Part shown: positions 28,601 through 43,600 of the stretch, piece by piece
Layout: every line of letters begins with the position of its first letter
Numbering within the stretch: position 1 is the first letter of the stretch
Assembly: GCA_903813345.2 (NCBI GenBank)
Contig: CAIIXF020000058.1
Coordinates: 1 to 62,000, forward strand
DNA from: Owenia fusiformis
Lineage: Eukaryota; Annelida; Polychaeta; Sabellida; Oweniidae
DNA length: 62,000 nucleotides
Direction of reading: 5' to 3'
Made by a program: the position numbers and the translations under genes
Notes under the pieces: generated by a model
Databases searched by the model: none
What the model saw: the letters and a program-made list of their open reading frames with translations, nothing else
What the model was told of the DNA's origin: nothing

Positions 28601-31600
28601 AACATTGTAAAAGATTCTTTACAAAAGAGTGCAGCAAAAAGCAAAGTGCATAGAAACATATTACCTTTTGATTTTGACAGTGAAGAATGAACCATCAAAA
28701 AAGAAAAATAATTAACTGCATCATTTGAGGATAACAACCCAAGAAAAACTATTCATTTTGAAAAATGATACAACTAGTGGCCTCTTATAAGTTTCAAACA
28801 ACATTGAATGTTCTAAGTTTCTCTGTTGATGGTTTGAAGGTTTTGTGCGAGATTATCTTAAATATCAGAGTTGATGAGTTGTTATTTGGTGATTTGTTTA
28901 GTCAGGCTCACATCTATGTCAGTCAGTTAGAGGCACTTAAGGTGAACACTTCCATTGTACTTTTATGATTTATTGCAATTTCAATATATTCCCTAAATGT
29001 AAACCCTGTGAAATAATTCCTGGACATATACATGTACATTCAATATATCTTGTTATACACATTGTGTTTTCAGGACAGTGTGTGTACAATATCTGCCAAA
29101 TGAAAGCTACATAAAGATAATGATGGTGAATGAACAGCACAATGTGATGATTCTGCCAAAAAGCTGAATGAAGACATATGATAAAGTCCCAAAAAGTGAT
29201 AATGGTGCAGAAGGCACAAAACACACAATGTGAGTAAAATTCTTTGTAGATTCAATATGCTTTATTAGGGATAGTATCTAATTACAAACAGTCATGGAAA
29301 ATGAGGTTAATTTCATTATGGTTTGACCCCCCTCCCCTCATCTAACGAAACTTTAAAATGTTGATTTGTCTTCACTTGAATTTTTAAAAATTACATTATT
29401 TGCAAATGAAACCATCATTTACACCCTCCCCCTTACTAAACTACCTTTGTTATTCCATAACTGTTGATAATTGATTATAGTACTGGTAAAAAGACAATAC
29501 TGCACGGTTAAAAGCAAAATATACCATTTCAATTCACTCAGAAATATGGAATTCCCAAGTTCAGAAGGGTACATTTTGATTTTATTTCAATAAGCTTTAA
29601 TGCAATAGTTCTTGCATCAAGTCTGTAGTCCCCCTATCTCTTGTGGAGAAGTGAGGGGGCAACAAAACTTGAAGCAATACAACACATATCAGTAAAGCTG
29701 CAATACAATGTATATTTTAATTAATACATAAGCTGGTGCTCTATAGTAGTTTTCTTGAATCTCATCTAAACTTTGGGGATTCCATATTTGGGGTCTCCAT
29801 GTTAGAAATCAAAAGCTCTGCAGTTCTCAACTCTATACCCAATACCAAGAGAGAATGAAGTATATAGTACGAGAAATAGAGTTGGGAATGGAAAAACACA
29901 CATCAGTATCACACAGCAAAAACAAGATGGCGTATAACAAGCCACCCATATATGTGTTGATGTAAGCACCTTCTCCTGAACCAGGAACACCAGCTATGCC
30001 CCATATTCTGCAGTCAAGTCGAACTGTATCTCCCTCACGCACCTCAATAGCATCGGGTAGGGGTACAATGAAATAGGGAGCAAATCGTATGCGACAGTCA
30101 AGCTGTAGGTTTTGCCCTTCATGGAGCTCTATCCATTCTGGAAGTTGCTTTATGAATCGGGGAGCTGGAAAGTTGGGTTGCGACAGAGTGTTAAAGTTGC
30201 TTCGTCTCAAATACAGAGGTTTTGATATACAGAAAGAGATAAACAGAGGTATACAGAGATAGATGTAATTGATATACAGAGGTAAATATGACATTACAAA
30301 GGTAGATCTAAGGAAAGATTGGTCTGACATGCCACACAAATATCCCAAATGTAAAAGGTTCACTACTAATGGACAAAGCACATATTCCAATTTGTTGGCT
30401 TTACCAGATATTCAAGTATTTGAGAGATCTACCAAAGTAATATAATGCCAAATTAAGAGAAAAGACTACCAATAATGCTGATGTAGCAAATTGTAATACA
30501 ACTGAACAAGATGTAAAGAATTTCATGGGAATGTTAAATTACAAAATGTTGTCAAATTCAAACATCATTGTTGGTAGCTGGTATTCATTGTAAGCAGACA
30601 TAAGCATAATAGTAATTACATAGAAAGAGAAAAACTAAACAGAAAAAGTAAAGTCATTTGTAAAAGAAAAGGTTAAAATAAATGCAGATATAAACAAAAA
30701 TATTAACAGAGTTGAAAGCTTAAAATGTAATATAAAGGATAATGTTTCTGGGCTCATCAGCCAAAATTATGTTTCCATGGACAACTGTATCTCACAAATA
30801 AGGCAGTTTGGCATATGAAACGCAGTTCTTATTACAAGAGTTGAATAGTTAAGCAAGAAAAGCAAGGTATTAATTATCACCCTCTTCCTTCCCTTCCACT
30901 GACTAAATTGTGCCAGATTCTATTTGTGAGTTTTATGTAACAGCTGGATAAGGCTTCTATTCAACCTTTATAACTCAAACTACTGGAAAGGTTATGTCCT
31001 AATGGATCATGTGAATAACAGATATCCGCTCAAAGAACATCCTTACTAATATTCTAAATAAAACTGATGGGTTGTGGGCTTTTTCTATCCATTCAATGGA
31101 CTAATTCAATTGATCTAAGATTAAGGAATTTTTATTCCCCCAAATGGGGATATGCCACTTGCAAACTTCATTCAAATTGTTAGTTGTTTAGTTGTTCAAA
31201 ACATCATACGATGATTATTTGAGTATTTGGTCAATGAAACTACAGTATAATTCCAGTACTGGAAAAAGAAGAAGGAAAACTCATGGAATGTATGAAAATA
31301 TATGTTGAAATTATTAATCTTGCCTATTTATCTTAATTTAAAAGATTAAGTGAAAATGTTAAGATACTTAGAGTGGGTATTTGGAAATGAGCATTACATC
31401 TTGACTGAGGATCCAGTTAAGCTCTTTATCAAACCTGAGTATGCCTAATTTTGCTGGATTTGCCAAAGGTGGTGATATTAGAAAGGATGTTTTTTAGATT
31501 AGACCTGAAGCTTCCATGGTAGGAACATGATCATTATCCCCAGTTCACAGTTTCAGCTTAGAACTGACAAAATTAACATCTCTAACTGGATATGTAATCA

Positions 31601-34600
31601 GGCAGAATGGTTTAAAACACATTAACCTTGCCATTCAAACATACTGCAGGAAACCCTAAATAAAGTAAACATCAGCTATATTCTGAAAAGGCAACCAGGT
31701 ATTTCATGAATTTACAGAGGTGGGTTTAAAATGAGACCAATACTTACGGTACTTGAAGAGTTCTGATGGTTGCGATGGCTCTCCGAGGCCGGCCTTGTTC
31801 TCGGCCGTTACGCGGAATTCGTAATCCACGCCCTCTTTTAGCCCTCCCACCAAGAAATTTGTACCAGGGATCCTCTCGTCCATATTCACTGGCATCCATT
31901 TGAAATCGCCAGAACGACGCATTTCAAGTCTGAAATTTGTGATCTTAGCGCCACCGTCATCTTGGGGTGGTGTCCAGGTAACATTTGCGGTGTCTTTGTC
32001 AATAGATACGACAGGTCTACCAGGTTGACCGGGTTTATCTGAAATATTACACACATATACTTACGCACTATTACAAACCTGATCCTCATGAATACATGCA
32101 GAGTTGAGCTCTCATAGTTAATCCAAAATCATAATCCAGAAGTTTGTGTTGTTAATCCAAATAATTATGTGCTTTGCCTGACTAGATTTCTTTCAAAGTA
32201 AGAATTTTATACTTCTTGCGAAAATTTATAACTAATCCATTGGAAATGGAGATCTCATTTACTTGACTGCAATATCTACTCCAATATGTGATTATTATTT
32301 AATCCAAATCTGATCCAAGATAAATAATTCGAAATGATAAAGATCTCTGGTGTGTTATCTATGGCAGTGCCACTGAAGGTGAGATGGTACTAAAGAAATA
32401 ATCTGACTCAGGTATAGTCTACACCAGAGTGCAAGGTGAAGCTGCTCTGGACTTAAAATAGACTAGGAAATACTGTATTGAAATAGGGATTTAGGTCAAA
32501 TGTAATGGTTTTTGGTTTTGACTTTTACATATCTAATTTACAGGTATATCATGGAATTTCATTTGTTATATGCATATTAAAATCAAAGCAGCTGGCTTAT
32601 ATTTATCATATTTCATTGCTTTTGGTTTATAGGGACCTGATTATTTTTGATTTCTAACACTTTCTTTTGCTCTCTAATTATATTCTCTAGTAATAAAAGA
32701 CATTGTGGAATCATTTCTTTCATCTACCGTGATGGTACCAACAAGATAACACCAACAATGGAACATATTGTGGGTGCCTGCCAGTCTAAACAATACCAAG
32801 TACTAATTACCTCTGCATTACATATGGGCTCACTTCATCAAAATCTTCATGAAAAACACATTTCTAATTTGAATATTCCATATTTGTAGGGTGAGGTAAT
32901 AAAATCTGTATGGAAAAAGTGATGGTTAAGCTAAGTTCTGATTTAGGAGTGACTTTAAAAGGTGAACGTGTATTTATAGTGTTAGGTAATGTAATACGCT
33001 CATTACAGGTTAAAGCAAATACAGTTCAACACGTATTATCAAGTCTTTTTAAAGCAGGCAAAAAATAAACAATACAATTGAGGCTAACAATTATTCCACG
33101 GAATGACGTAATTTCACTTTGAAGTTCATTTATACTACAAGATAATATAAAGACTTCTAAACTTGAAATCATATGTAAAGATTTAGAAGGATTAAAGACA
33201 GGCAGGATGGGTGTAAACCAGGTCTGTTTATCAGTTAAACAGTAAACCTCCTCATAATAACCTTTCCTTCCCAAACCTTCAGGTATGCAATTATTCCCAG
33301 TGGCTATACACCTATAGAGATATCCAGATAGCATTACAGACATCTTCTGACAAGCAAACGTAATTAACTAGAGGCAAATTACTATTTTACACTTCAGACA
33401 CTGATGTATGTCAATCATTATAGAAAACGTAAAATACTCTTGAGTTCCCTTTTTGGTCCATTGAGAGATAATCTGGTTCTATGAAGAGATAAAATCTACT
33501 TGAAAACCAAGAGTTACTGATAACACCAGTCATTTAGTTTAGGCTGATATCTTGATCATGTTTCTTATTAGAAAATATGATGTGTCCATCATAAAATCAA
33601 TTTGTTGCTATGAAGTCCAAGTCCAACTTTACCAATCAATTTCATTGTTGGATGGGGAGGGAAGGGTGTGGGTTGTAAAATGCTGTTTCTTTGCTTTGTA
33701 GATTTTCATTTTGATTGCTTGTGGCTTGTTTTCTTAGAACTGGCAGTACTCTTAAATATTCCTTTTCTAACTGCGTATTCAATGTTTTTGGTAATTCCCC
33801 TTTTAACACTTTTGCTCATATATTCATAAGCCACAGTCTGAAGGACTTTAAGCTGTTGAGGTCATGGATAGAAATACCAACCTAATTACCTTGCTTGTTT
33901 CTGATCTGTTATGAAGAATTTGGCCGTAAAGTAAAGGTTAGTTACCTATTAAACAACAATCCCATTCCCAGAACTAATTACCAATAAGCCAACAGGGCTA
34001 AATAAAATGTTCCAAATTCCAAGACGTCATGAATGTAGAGAAATTGCTTTCCTGAGGTGAACACCTAATCTACATGTAGAAACAGAAGGTAAAATGGTTC
34101 AATAATGTGAATGTTTTTGTAAAGGTACTTTTTTCTTCCCTGTTGCAAAAAATCAGATTTTTTAAGAAACAGCTGTCAGGTTATTTTCCTACTTTTATTT
34201 ATGTTTACAAGAGAAAACACCTAAATTGCCAAGCCACATCTCAGTAACTTTTAGCTGTTCAAATCAATTTTATATTTACGAGCAACTTGAACCAATTCTT
34301 TGGTCTGGTATTTCTATCTGGGTCTTTCACCAATGCGATTACTTTTGAATTAACAACACAAACCAATGCAGAATTCTATGAAAACAGCGATGTTTTTGTA
34401 ATATATACACATTTATGTAACATCAACTAGAATTTTACCAGAAGTATCAAATACAACAAATTATTTTTTCCTCAAAATATCTAAGACTGCTCAATTTTCA
34501 AAAATAATATAAGGTAACCAAAACAGTTTAAAAATAATTGAAAGATTTATGTTATAAATCAAGGTACAGTCCTAAATTCAGCAAATTACAAAATTTCCAT

Positions 34601-37600
34601 TTCAATAATAAAATTCTCATCTCATCAAGTATAACAAAGTGTATATTTCACTGTACATACCATATGGGTTCTTTGCTTTGAAGGAGACTGACTCAGAGGC
34701 AGGGCTGATTCCAGCATCATTCTCGGCCAGTACTCTGAACTCGTAGTTCTCCCCTTCATACAGGTCAGTTAGGGTGTACAATGTCTGCACCTCTAAGCTC
34801 TTGTTGACGCGACTCCAGCGTGTGCTCTTGGCTTGACGCTTCTCGATGATGTAGCCACGTATCTTTGCACCTCCATCTCTTTCTGGTGCCTTCCAGGATA
34901 GTGTGGCAGACTCTCTGGTGATGTTCTCTGCCTTCAGGTTCCTGGGAGCAGAAGGTGGGTCTGGAATGAAAAACATACAATAATGACTACTATATGTCTC
35001 ACAGAAACAATTCTGAACATATCCATCTTAAACTGAAAATCAGAATGACAATATTACATTATATTATTGAATAATTCAAATTGATCAAAAGATATATACA
35101 ACTGTACATGTACTTACCAAATGGTAATTTGGCTGTAACTGGTTCCTTGAGCTCAGCAGGTTCACTGGCTCCTACCACATTCTCAGCAAATACTCTGATA
35201 AAGTACTGGTTGCCTTCAGTCAGCTTAGACACCTTTGCTGTCAATGTTCTGGCATCCACAGTGGACACATGAGTCCATGTGGTTCGTTTGGCATCACGCT
35301 TTTCAATGGCATACCCAGTGATTTCTGATCCACCATCAGATTTTGGTTTTTCCCATGAGACAGTGATGGATTCTTTCTTGGTGTCCTCAACAATGAGATT
35401 CTGTGGTGGAGTTGGTCTGTCTTGTACTGTGATGTCAAATTCAGCATCAGCACTGCCAGCTGGGTTCTCTGCTACAATCTTGAACTTGCCAGAGAAGTCA
35501 CTGCTGACTCCCTTGACAGTTAATGTAGAGTAAGAATCTGCTGTTTCTATGGTGACTGCTTTGACACTTTTGATTGGTTCATCATTGAGGGTCCAGATGA
35601 CCTTTGGTGCTGGAATGCCCTCTATGTTTACATTGAGAATGAGGCTGGTACCTCCTTTAATGGTCTTTGGTTTCTGTTTAGTATCATAGTCTAAGACAGG
35701 TGGTGTTTGGACAGTCAGCTTACATGATGACTCTACTCTACCTAATGGATTACTAGCCTCCATACGGTACTTAGCAGCATCATTTGGCTCAGTGTTCTTG
35801 ACTACCAACGTTGCAACCTCATCAGCATAGCTGATCTCATATTTGCGACCTTTGTAGATTTCCTTGTTCTCCTTGAACCACTTGATCTCAGCTGGGGGTT
35901 TACCAATGTCCACATCACATTCAAGGACAGCTTCATTAGTTGCTATAACTGTCACACTGTCAAGTCCTTGCAAGATCTTGGGGCGAGTTCCAACTGAAAA
36001 AATATAGTATAACAGATTTTGAGTGACTTGTAAGACTACAATAACACAACAGTACTGTATATATATTCATAATGATGGTGATGAAAGCTTAGATATTTGC
36101 TGTGTCAGCCTCATTATGATTTTGGACTTACCAATTGGCTCCTTAGCCTTAATGGGTTGTGCAGTCTCAGCAGATGGTCCAACACCAGCCTTGTTCTCAG
36201 CACTCACTCTGAACTCATATAGCTCATCCTCCTTGAGTCTTTTCACAGTATATTTTGTGTCATCAATGGTATCAGTGGTAGCTTGCTTCCACTTGAAGGC
36301 TCCCTGGGCACGGTATTCCACGATGTAATTAAACACAGGGCTTCCTCCGTCATCTTCTGGGGCTGTCCATGTGAGTTCCATGGATGTGTTCTTGATTGTG
36401 CCTACTTTTGGTTCACCAGGTGCTCCAGGTTTGTCTGTGGAGTATATCATTCTCATTATTGCATTGATCTTAATCTTATAAGCAGACAGAGTTTGTTGAG
36501 GATCATATTAGTATTTATATACATTTATACAAATATATATTCAGTCAATAAATAACAACGTTTACCCAATTGATAACTTAAAATCATATTTAAGTTTTAT
36601 AGGTGTAAAACTCCTAGAGCTCGATATTCAACACATATACACTTACCCCATGGGTCTTTAGCAGTGAATGATTCAGATGGTTTGCTTGGTTCACTAGGGC
36701 CGACCTTATTCTCAGCTGTAATTCTGAACTGATAGTCTGAGCCCTTTGACAGGTCATTACATCTGAAGGTTGTTTCATATACCAGGTCTTTGCTGATACG
36801 GATCCACCTTGTGCTGCTTGTTAAATGGCGTTCAATGTGGTAACCAAGAATGGGGGCGCCACCATCGTTCAATGGTGGTTGCCAGGTCACAACACATGTT
36901 TTGGCTGTGATGTCATCAACAACTGGGGTCTGAGGAGGATCGGGTACAACTAGAATAACAAATTATTAATTATTTAGAAAATTAAACTTTTCCTATAAAT
37001 GGTATCACAGATGAGTGATTGTTTGAACCCATGACTAGACAACCCTACTAGAGAAATCAGGACAATAATTATGTACATCCATATGCCCAACACCACAATA
37101 CAATACTCATAATTGACCATACTATAATTCTAAAGATGCTTACCACACTTGCTTTTGGGTGCAATGCCCTGTGAGAGCTCCACTGGTTCTCCTAGTCCTA
37201 TCTTATTCTCAGCCATAACTCTGAATACATAGTTAGTTCCCTCAGTGAGTCCAGTAGCAGTCACCTTACAGGTCTCTGTTGAGTCACATTCCTGCCAGCT
37301 ACGACGTAGGGCATCACGTTTCTCGATAACATACCCTGTGATGTCACTTCCACCATCATCAGCAGGTTCGGTCCACTTAAGACTCACTTCTGTTTCGTTG
37401 GTGTCAGACACAGTGAGATTTCTAGGTGCACTTGGTTTATCAAGAACAGTCACTTTGACAGTGATGTTTATCTTGCCAAGATCATTCTCAATGTTAAGGG
37501 TGTATTTACCAGAGTCGGATCTAACAACATGTGCCATGGTCATTGAGGTCATATTCACAATAGAGTCAGTCTTGAAGCGTTTGGCATCAGGTAGAGATGA

Positions 37601-40600
37601 GCCATTGAACTTCCATGTTATCTTGGGTTGTGGACTGGCATAGAATGGAGCTTCTATGACATGGGATGAACCAGCTTTCAATGTAATCTTATCAGACCAG
37701 CCTTCTCCCAATGCAAACTCAGGTGCAGCTGAAAGTGTAGCGAATACAAAATATATACATAAGTCATGTGCTTGCTGGTAAAGGAAATTCCACTAATTAA
37801 TCTAATCTGGCAATGAATTGGAATAATATTCCAAGGGTTTTACAAAACGTTTATGAGTTAGAAATATTCAGATTGCTTAATCAAAATGCAACAGGATAAT
37901 CTTCATTGGTCAATGATCAGTAAATCTTATCATGGACCAGCCTATAACTCAGCATGTATTGGCCTTATAATTGACAATCAACAGAAAATTCAAATTTAAC
38001 AACTTTTACTATACTTTAATGACACAGAAATGATATAAATACTTACCTCTAACAGAGAGTTTTCCAGTTGTGGTTAAGTTCCTATAGGTGGCAGTGTATT
38101 TGCCTTCATCAGCTTCACACACGTTCTTCACCAGCAATTTATGCACAGTACCTTCTTCGATAATCTCAAACTTCTCACCAACTCTGATTGTGCGGCCATC
38201 TTTAAGCCACTCAACACTCACATTGGGTTTTGATAGTTCACATTCTAAGGTGACAGTCTGTGGGAGCTTGGTGATCTTCTGGTCACTTAACTCTTTGATA
38301 AAGGACACTTGGTCAACTAAAATGGAAGAATGATAATCATCAGAAACATTGAGGTTCCAAGTAGTCCAATGAAAATCAGCCATTTTGCTGTTCTTTTGAG
38401 CTAAATCAACAGCTTCAGTTTTTCAAATGAATAGGGAGTAATGATGTTTTCAAGTTTTCATTGCAAACTGAGAAACTACTGATATTACCTTTCATATATA
38501 ATATACTAATACTCACCATATTTGACAGGCTCGGAGGGTCTCGATGGTTCTCCATATCCAGCCTTGTTCTCAGCAGTGACTCTAAACTCATATTCTGTCT
38601 CTTCTTTGACTCCTTTCATTGTGTAGTCAGTAGAGAGCACAGTATCATCAACATTCAGAACCTTCCACTTGTATTCCCCTTGGATCTTAACCTCAATTCG
38701 GTAGTTTGTGATTCGTGCACCTCCATCATCTTCTGGTGCAGTCCATGTCACTTCACAGGAGTCCTTGGTGATCTTGGCCTCTGGTCTACCAGGCTGTCCT
38801 GGGGCTTCTGTCAAGCATAAGAAAATTGCAAGATGAATACTTGTAGAAATCATAAGTGAGATTTAGGACTGTCATAAAATTCCACAGAGCAACTTGTAAT
38901 AATTATGGTAATAGTACTATTGATTTAAAAATATTCAATATAAACCCTACTGGTCTGAAAACATAGTAATATTCAATTTAGTAACTAACCATATGGGTCT
39001 TTAGCCTTGAAGCTGACAGAGTTTGAAAATGGACTAAGTCCTGCCTCATTCTCTGCTAGCACTCTGAATTCATACTCTTCCCCTTCCATTAGGTCCTTAG
39101 TGGAGAATGAGAGCTCCTTGCAGCCAGTCTTGGTGGCCTTTGTCCAGCGTGTGCTCTTGGAGACTCTCTTCTCTAGGATGTAGCCAGTGATAGGAGAACC
39201 TCCATCACTCTTTGGTGGTTCCCAATCAAGATCAACTGAGGTCTTGGTCAGGTTGGAGAACTTAAGGTTACGTGGTGCCTCTGGTTCACCTGGGATAACA
39301 TGGATTGAATATTTATTTGAATGTTTGATGATTGAAACAAGATTGCATCCATCTTTTTGGAAAGGATGCTTTATTCTTATGAAGAATCTTAATTGAAAGC
39401 ATAGAACTTTATATTTGTATGTGTGAGGTTGTAAACACAAATTGATATAAATATATACAAGTATGCATTGTTCATAAAAAACTTATAAATAATATATTTT
39501 TGTATCACATCGCTCATGAAATCTACTCACCAAATGGCAGTTTAGCTGTGACTGGCTCAGTGAGTTCTGCGGGTTCACTTGCACCAATAGCATTTTCAGC
39601 AAACACTCTAATAAGGTATTGGTTGTTCTCTTGCAGGCGTCCAACTCTGAACTCCATAGTTCCAGCACCAGTCGTGCCAGCATTGGTCCACATTGTGCGC
39701 TTTGCGTCACGTCGTTCGATGGCGTAACCAGTTATCTCTGCACCGCCATCAGATTCAGGAGCTTGCCAGGCAACAGTGATGCTGTCTTTGCTAGTGGATG
39801 TCACTTGTAGGTTCAATGGAGGTGATGGTTTGTCTGAAGATAAGTATTTATTATTATATTGATATAAGGTTTTCTATAATAGAGTTCACTTGGAATATCA
39901 GTAATAACATTGATATTAATGTATGGTATTAACAGTATTATGATTGAACTGATAAAAGCATAGTATGCATAATAAAACATTTCTAATATGGTCTACTCTA
40001 GCATAAAGATATAGAGATTGAAGTTATCCATGTCCCTCAGTGCCTCAATTTATTGACTTCATGACCATATTCTGCTTCACTAATAACCATTGTGACAAAC
40101 TTACCTCTAATCAAGACATCAAACTCAGCATTGGCCACACCAGCCTTGTTTTCAGCAATCAGCTTGTAGGTGCCTGCATTATCTTTGTTACAGTTCTTGA
40201 TGGTAACAGTTGTATAGGTGTCTGTTGTCTCGACCACTGCGGAAGAGTCTAAGTCAACTTCATTGAAGGTCCATGTTACTTTGGGTGCTGGAGTGCCAGT
40301 CATGTTCACAGTGATGACCATTGTCTGGCCTCCCTTAAGGTTCTGTTTCTCAAGTTTCATGTCATAGTCCAACACTGGTGGAGCTGTAGAAATACATTAT
40401 CATGGTGGTTAACTTACTATTACTACTAAAAGAATATAAAATATAGTTACACTCTACTTCTAATGATTTCTTAAATCTTAATTAACACACAATGAAGTCT
40501 TCACATCTTTAACATTACATGTACTCAATTCTATTTTTATATCTTATTGCTGAATAATCAATGACAACATCAAATGTACAAAATGTTCTCATGTTTCTAA

Positions 40601-43600
40601 ACCTTTCAATGAAATATCATGGTTCAATATTGTATCAGGTTCAGTTCAATGGATTGCATTTATCTTATTAGGTGTTCCATTTTTCCCAAATGTTTCTACT
40701 CATGTTTTTTAACTTACTGTATACATGCAGGCGTCCAGTTGTCTCCACTCTGCCTAGTGGGTTAGCAACCTCACATCTGTACTTTGCTGCATCATTTGGT
40801 TCAGTCTCCTTGACCACAAGAGTAGCAATCTCACCCTCAAAGTCCATCTCATATTTACGTCCCTTGTAGATCTCCTTTGATCCCTTGAACCACTTGATCT
40901 CAGCTGTGGGTTTGCCAAGGTCAACATCACATTCAAGGATGGCTTCGTTGGGTGCAACGACTGTAACCTCATCCAATGGAGCAAGTAGTTTAGGCTTGTG
41001 GCCAACTGCAAAAATAATAGTTAAGTTACATGCTAAATACAGTTAAGTTAGATGCTACTCATGTATCACTTACTGAACAGTGAAATAATACATGTAGATG
41101 CAGGATGTTGTTAAAAGTAACTTAGATGATGAAGTAACAAAAAATACAGAAGTTGACCCTTTTTCATTCTCATATACATCAAAGAATATTACATGATGAC
41201 TAAATTAAACCTAGCTGCATGTGTCTCCAAGGGCAAGTTTACTCACCAATGGGTTCCTTGACCTTGACTGGTTGTTGTGTCTGGGAGCTAGGTCCAACAC
41301 CTGCCTTATTCTCTGCACTCACTCTGAATTCATACAGCTGGTCTTCTTTCAGTTTCTTCACAGTGAATGTAGTATCAGAGATGTCAGTTAGAACCTAAAG
41401 TAGAAACATAAATAGTAAAGCTCAATATATGTGTTATCCTTTTTACTTTACACTTCATAATGGATCTCTCTTAACATTTTATAAAATGACACTGAAATGA
41501 GAGTTACTCCATAGAGTACTCTACCAGCTTATATTGTAAAAAATATAATTAATGTGTAAACCCAAAAGGTATTTTAAAGACATCATGCTGAACTTACCTT
41601 TGTCCATTTAAAACCCTCTTGCATCTTGTATTCTACAACATAGTTGAATACAGGGCTACCTCCGTCATCCTCTGGGGGACTCCAGCTCAGCTCTGCAGAG
41701 GTGTTGGTTAGAGCAACTATCTTGGGGGTGCCAGGTGCACCAGGCTTATCTGGAAGACAATGATCAACATTAGATACACTCGGTATATTCATGTTTATCG
41801 TTGAAATGTAGAAAGGAAAGGAAAAGGCCATTGCTCCCCTTGGTGCCTCTCCCCTCTAAGGAAGAGCATCAAATATTTCAGAAAAATTGCAAATTAATGC
41901 ATGTAAAGATGAAAAATCCTTCATTAAATTACTCAAGTAACTCTTCACTTACCAAATGGATCTTTAGCAGTGAATGGCTTGGAAGGTGGGCTTGGTTTAC
42001 TCTGCCCAATCTTATTGACAGCAGATACTCTGAACTCATATTCTTGTCCCTCTGAGAGGTCCTTGCTGGTGAATGTCAATTCAGGGATAGGTTCCCTGGA
42101 CATGTGGATCCATCTCTGACTGGAGGTGAGACGTCTCTCGAGCAAATAACCAAGGACAGGGCTTCCACCATCATTTGCTGGTGGTTGGTATGTAACTTTG
42201 CAAGACTCTTTGAAGATATCAGTAACTTCAGGAGCTTCAGGTGCATCAGGAACAACTGCAATATATGATGTGTAATATTAAATAACTGAGGTAATTGTGT
42301 CATTTTGCAGACTTGGTTTAATATGTGGTTATCCTTATTAGTTATATATATAGACTCTGACAAAGACGGAAATAATAGATAACTTACCATGGCTGCTCTT
42401 AGGTACAACAGGAGCATCCAGTTCGACAAACTCTCCCATGCCACATTTGTTCTGTGCAGCTACGTGGAACATGTATTGGGTTCCCTCAGTGAGACGATCC
42501 GCGACGATACTCAACTCACTAACAGTTTCCAATGGTTGCCACGAGCGACGCAATGCTTCACGTTTTTCAACGACGTAACCTGTGATATCACAGCCTCCAT
42601 CATCGTCAGGCTCTGTCCATTTCAAAGACACTGATGTCTCCTCAGTGCTTGTAATCTTCAAGTTTTTGGGTGGACCTGGTTTATCAAGTACCAGGACTTT
42701 GATGGTGATTGTTGTCTTGCCAATACTGTTCTCAAGAGTACATGTGTACCTACCAGCGTCATGTTTCTCAGCACGTGATAGAGTAAATGACGTCATACCC
42801 TTAATCGTTTCTACCTTCATACGACGTTTATCTTTCAGGGGACCATCATTAAACTTCCAGGTCACATCTGGCATTGGGCTTCCGGTGAATGGGATTTCTA
42901 TGACGGTAGATTCATTGATCTTCAGGACAATGGTTTCCCTGTATTTGTCTTCCAGTGTATAGTTGGGGGCAACTAGAATTAACAATATATATATATGTTC
43001 AACAAGTGTGTTTACTTCATGCAAAGCACCAGTTTATCAGATATAATCATTTAACATGTGTACAATCTATACAAAACTTACAATGTAAATATATTGAGCA
43101 ATTGTTGTGTGCGTTTCTCAAATGTTGCCCATGGCATTTTCTATACCTTATTAATACCCTGTAAGACCTAACTGAAGTAATGAAGTGACCTTACCTTCAA
43201 CAGTGAGTTTAGCATTGGATTGTTTGCTCTTGAATGTAGCTGAGTATTCTGCCACATCTTCATGGTCAACCTTCACAATCACAAGACGATGAGTCTTCCC
43301 ATCAGCAATTATATCATACTTCTCACTGGCCCTGATTGGCTTACCATTCTTCAGCCATTGCACGCCTACATTGGGTTTAGATATCTCGCATTGGAAGCTT
43401 GCATTAGATGGAAGGCTGGTGATGGATTGGTCCTCCAAGGGAGTGATGAAGTCAATTAAGTCCTCTGTAAATCAAGCACAATATCTCATTGAATACCAGG
43501 AATTTGATAATCAAAATGAGAGAAAGAAAGCTGAGAATAAACGCAAGATATAGAGAGCACAATGCAGTGGCACCTGTAATGTTCAAGTTTCATAACAGAG

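Larger units (their letters stand above)
28033..31747 (-). other. 3.7 kb intron between exons 46 and 47, holding exon X2
   Basis: The longest intron in the window. It contains the half-Ig exon X2 (29970-30164) and the pyrimidine repeat upstream of it. Near 28100-28230 the plus strand repeats GTGTTCAC-type words followed by ACAGGTTTTACTGTA, possibly an old mobile-element fragment. The rest shows nothing I can name. Confidence 0.75.

Noticed and set aside
28765-28968. Plus-strand 67-codon open frame in the 3.7 kb intron
   Set aside because: No recognisable motif, no splice or promoter context. Chance frame.
33026-33343. Minus-strand 105-codon open frame with an acceptor-like TTGTCAG just upstream
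   Set aside because: No Ig, Fn3 or other domain pattern, no matching phase 1 donor seen, and it lies within a long AT-rich intron. Probably chance.
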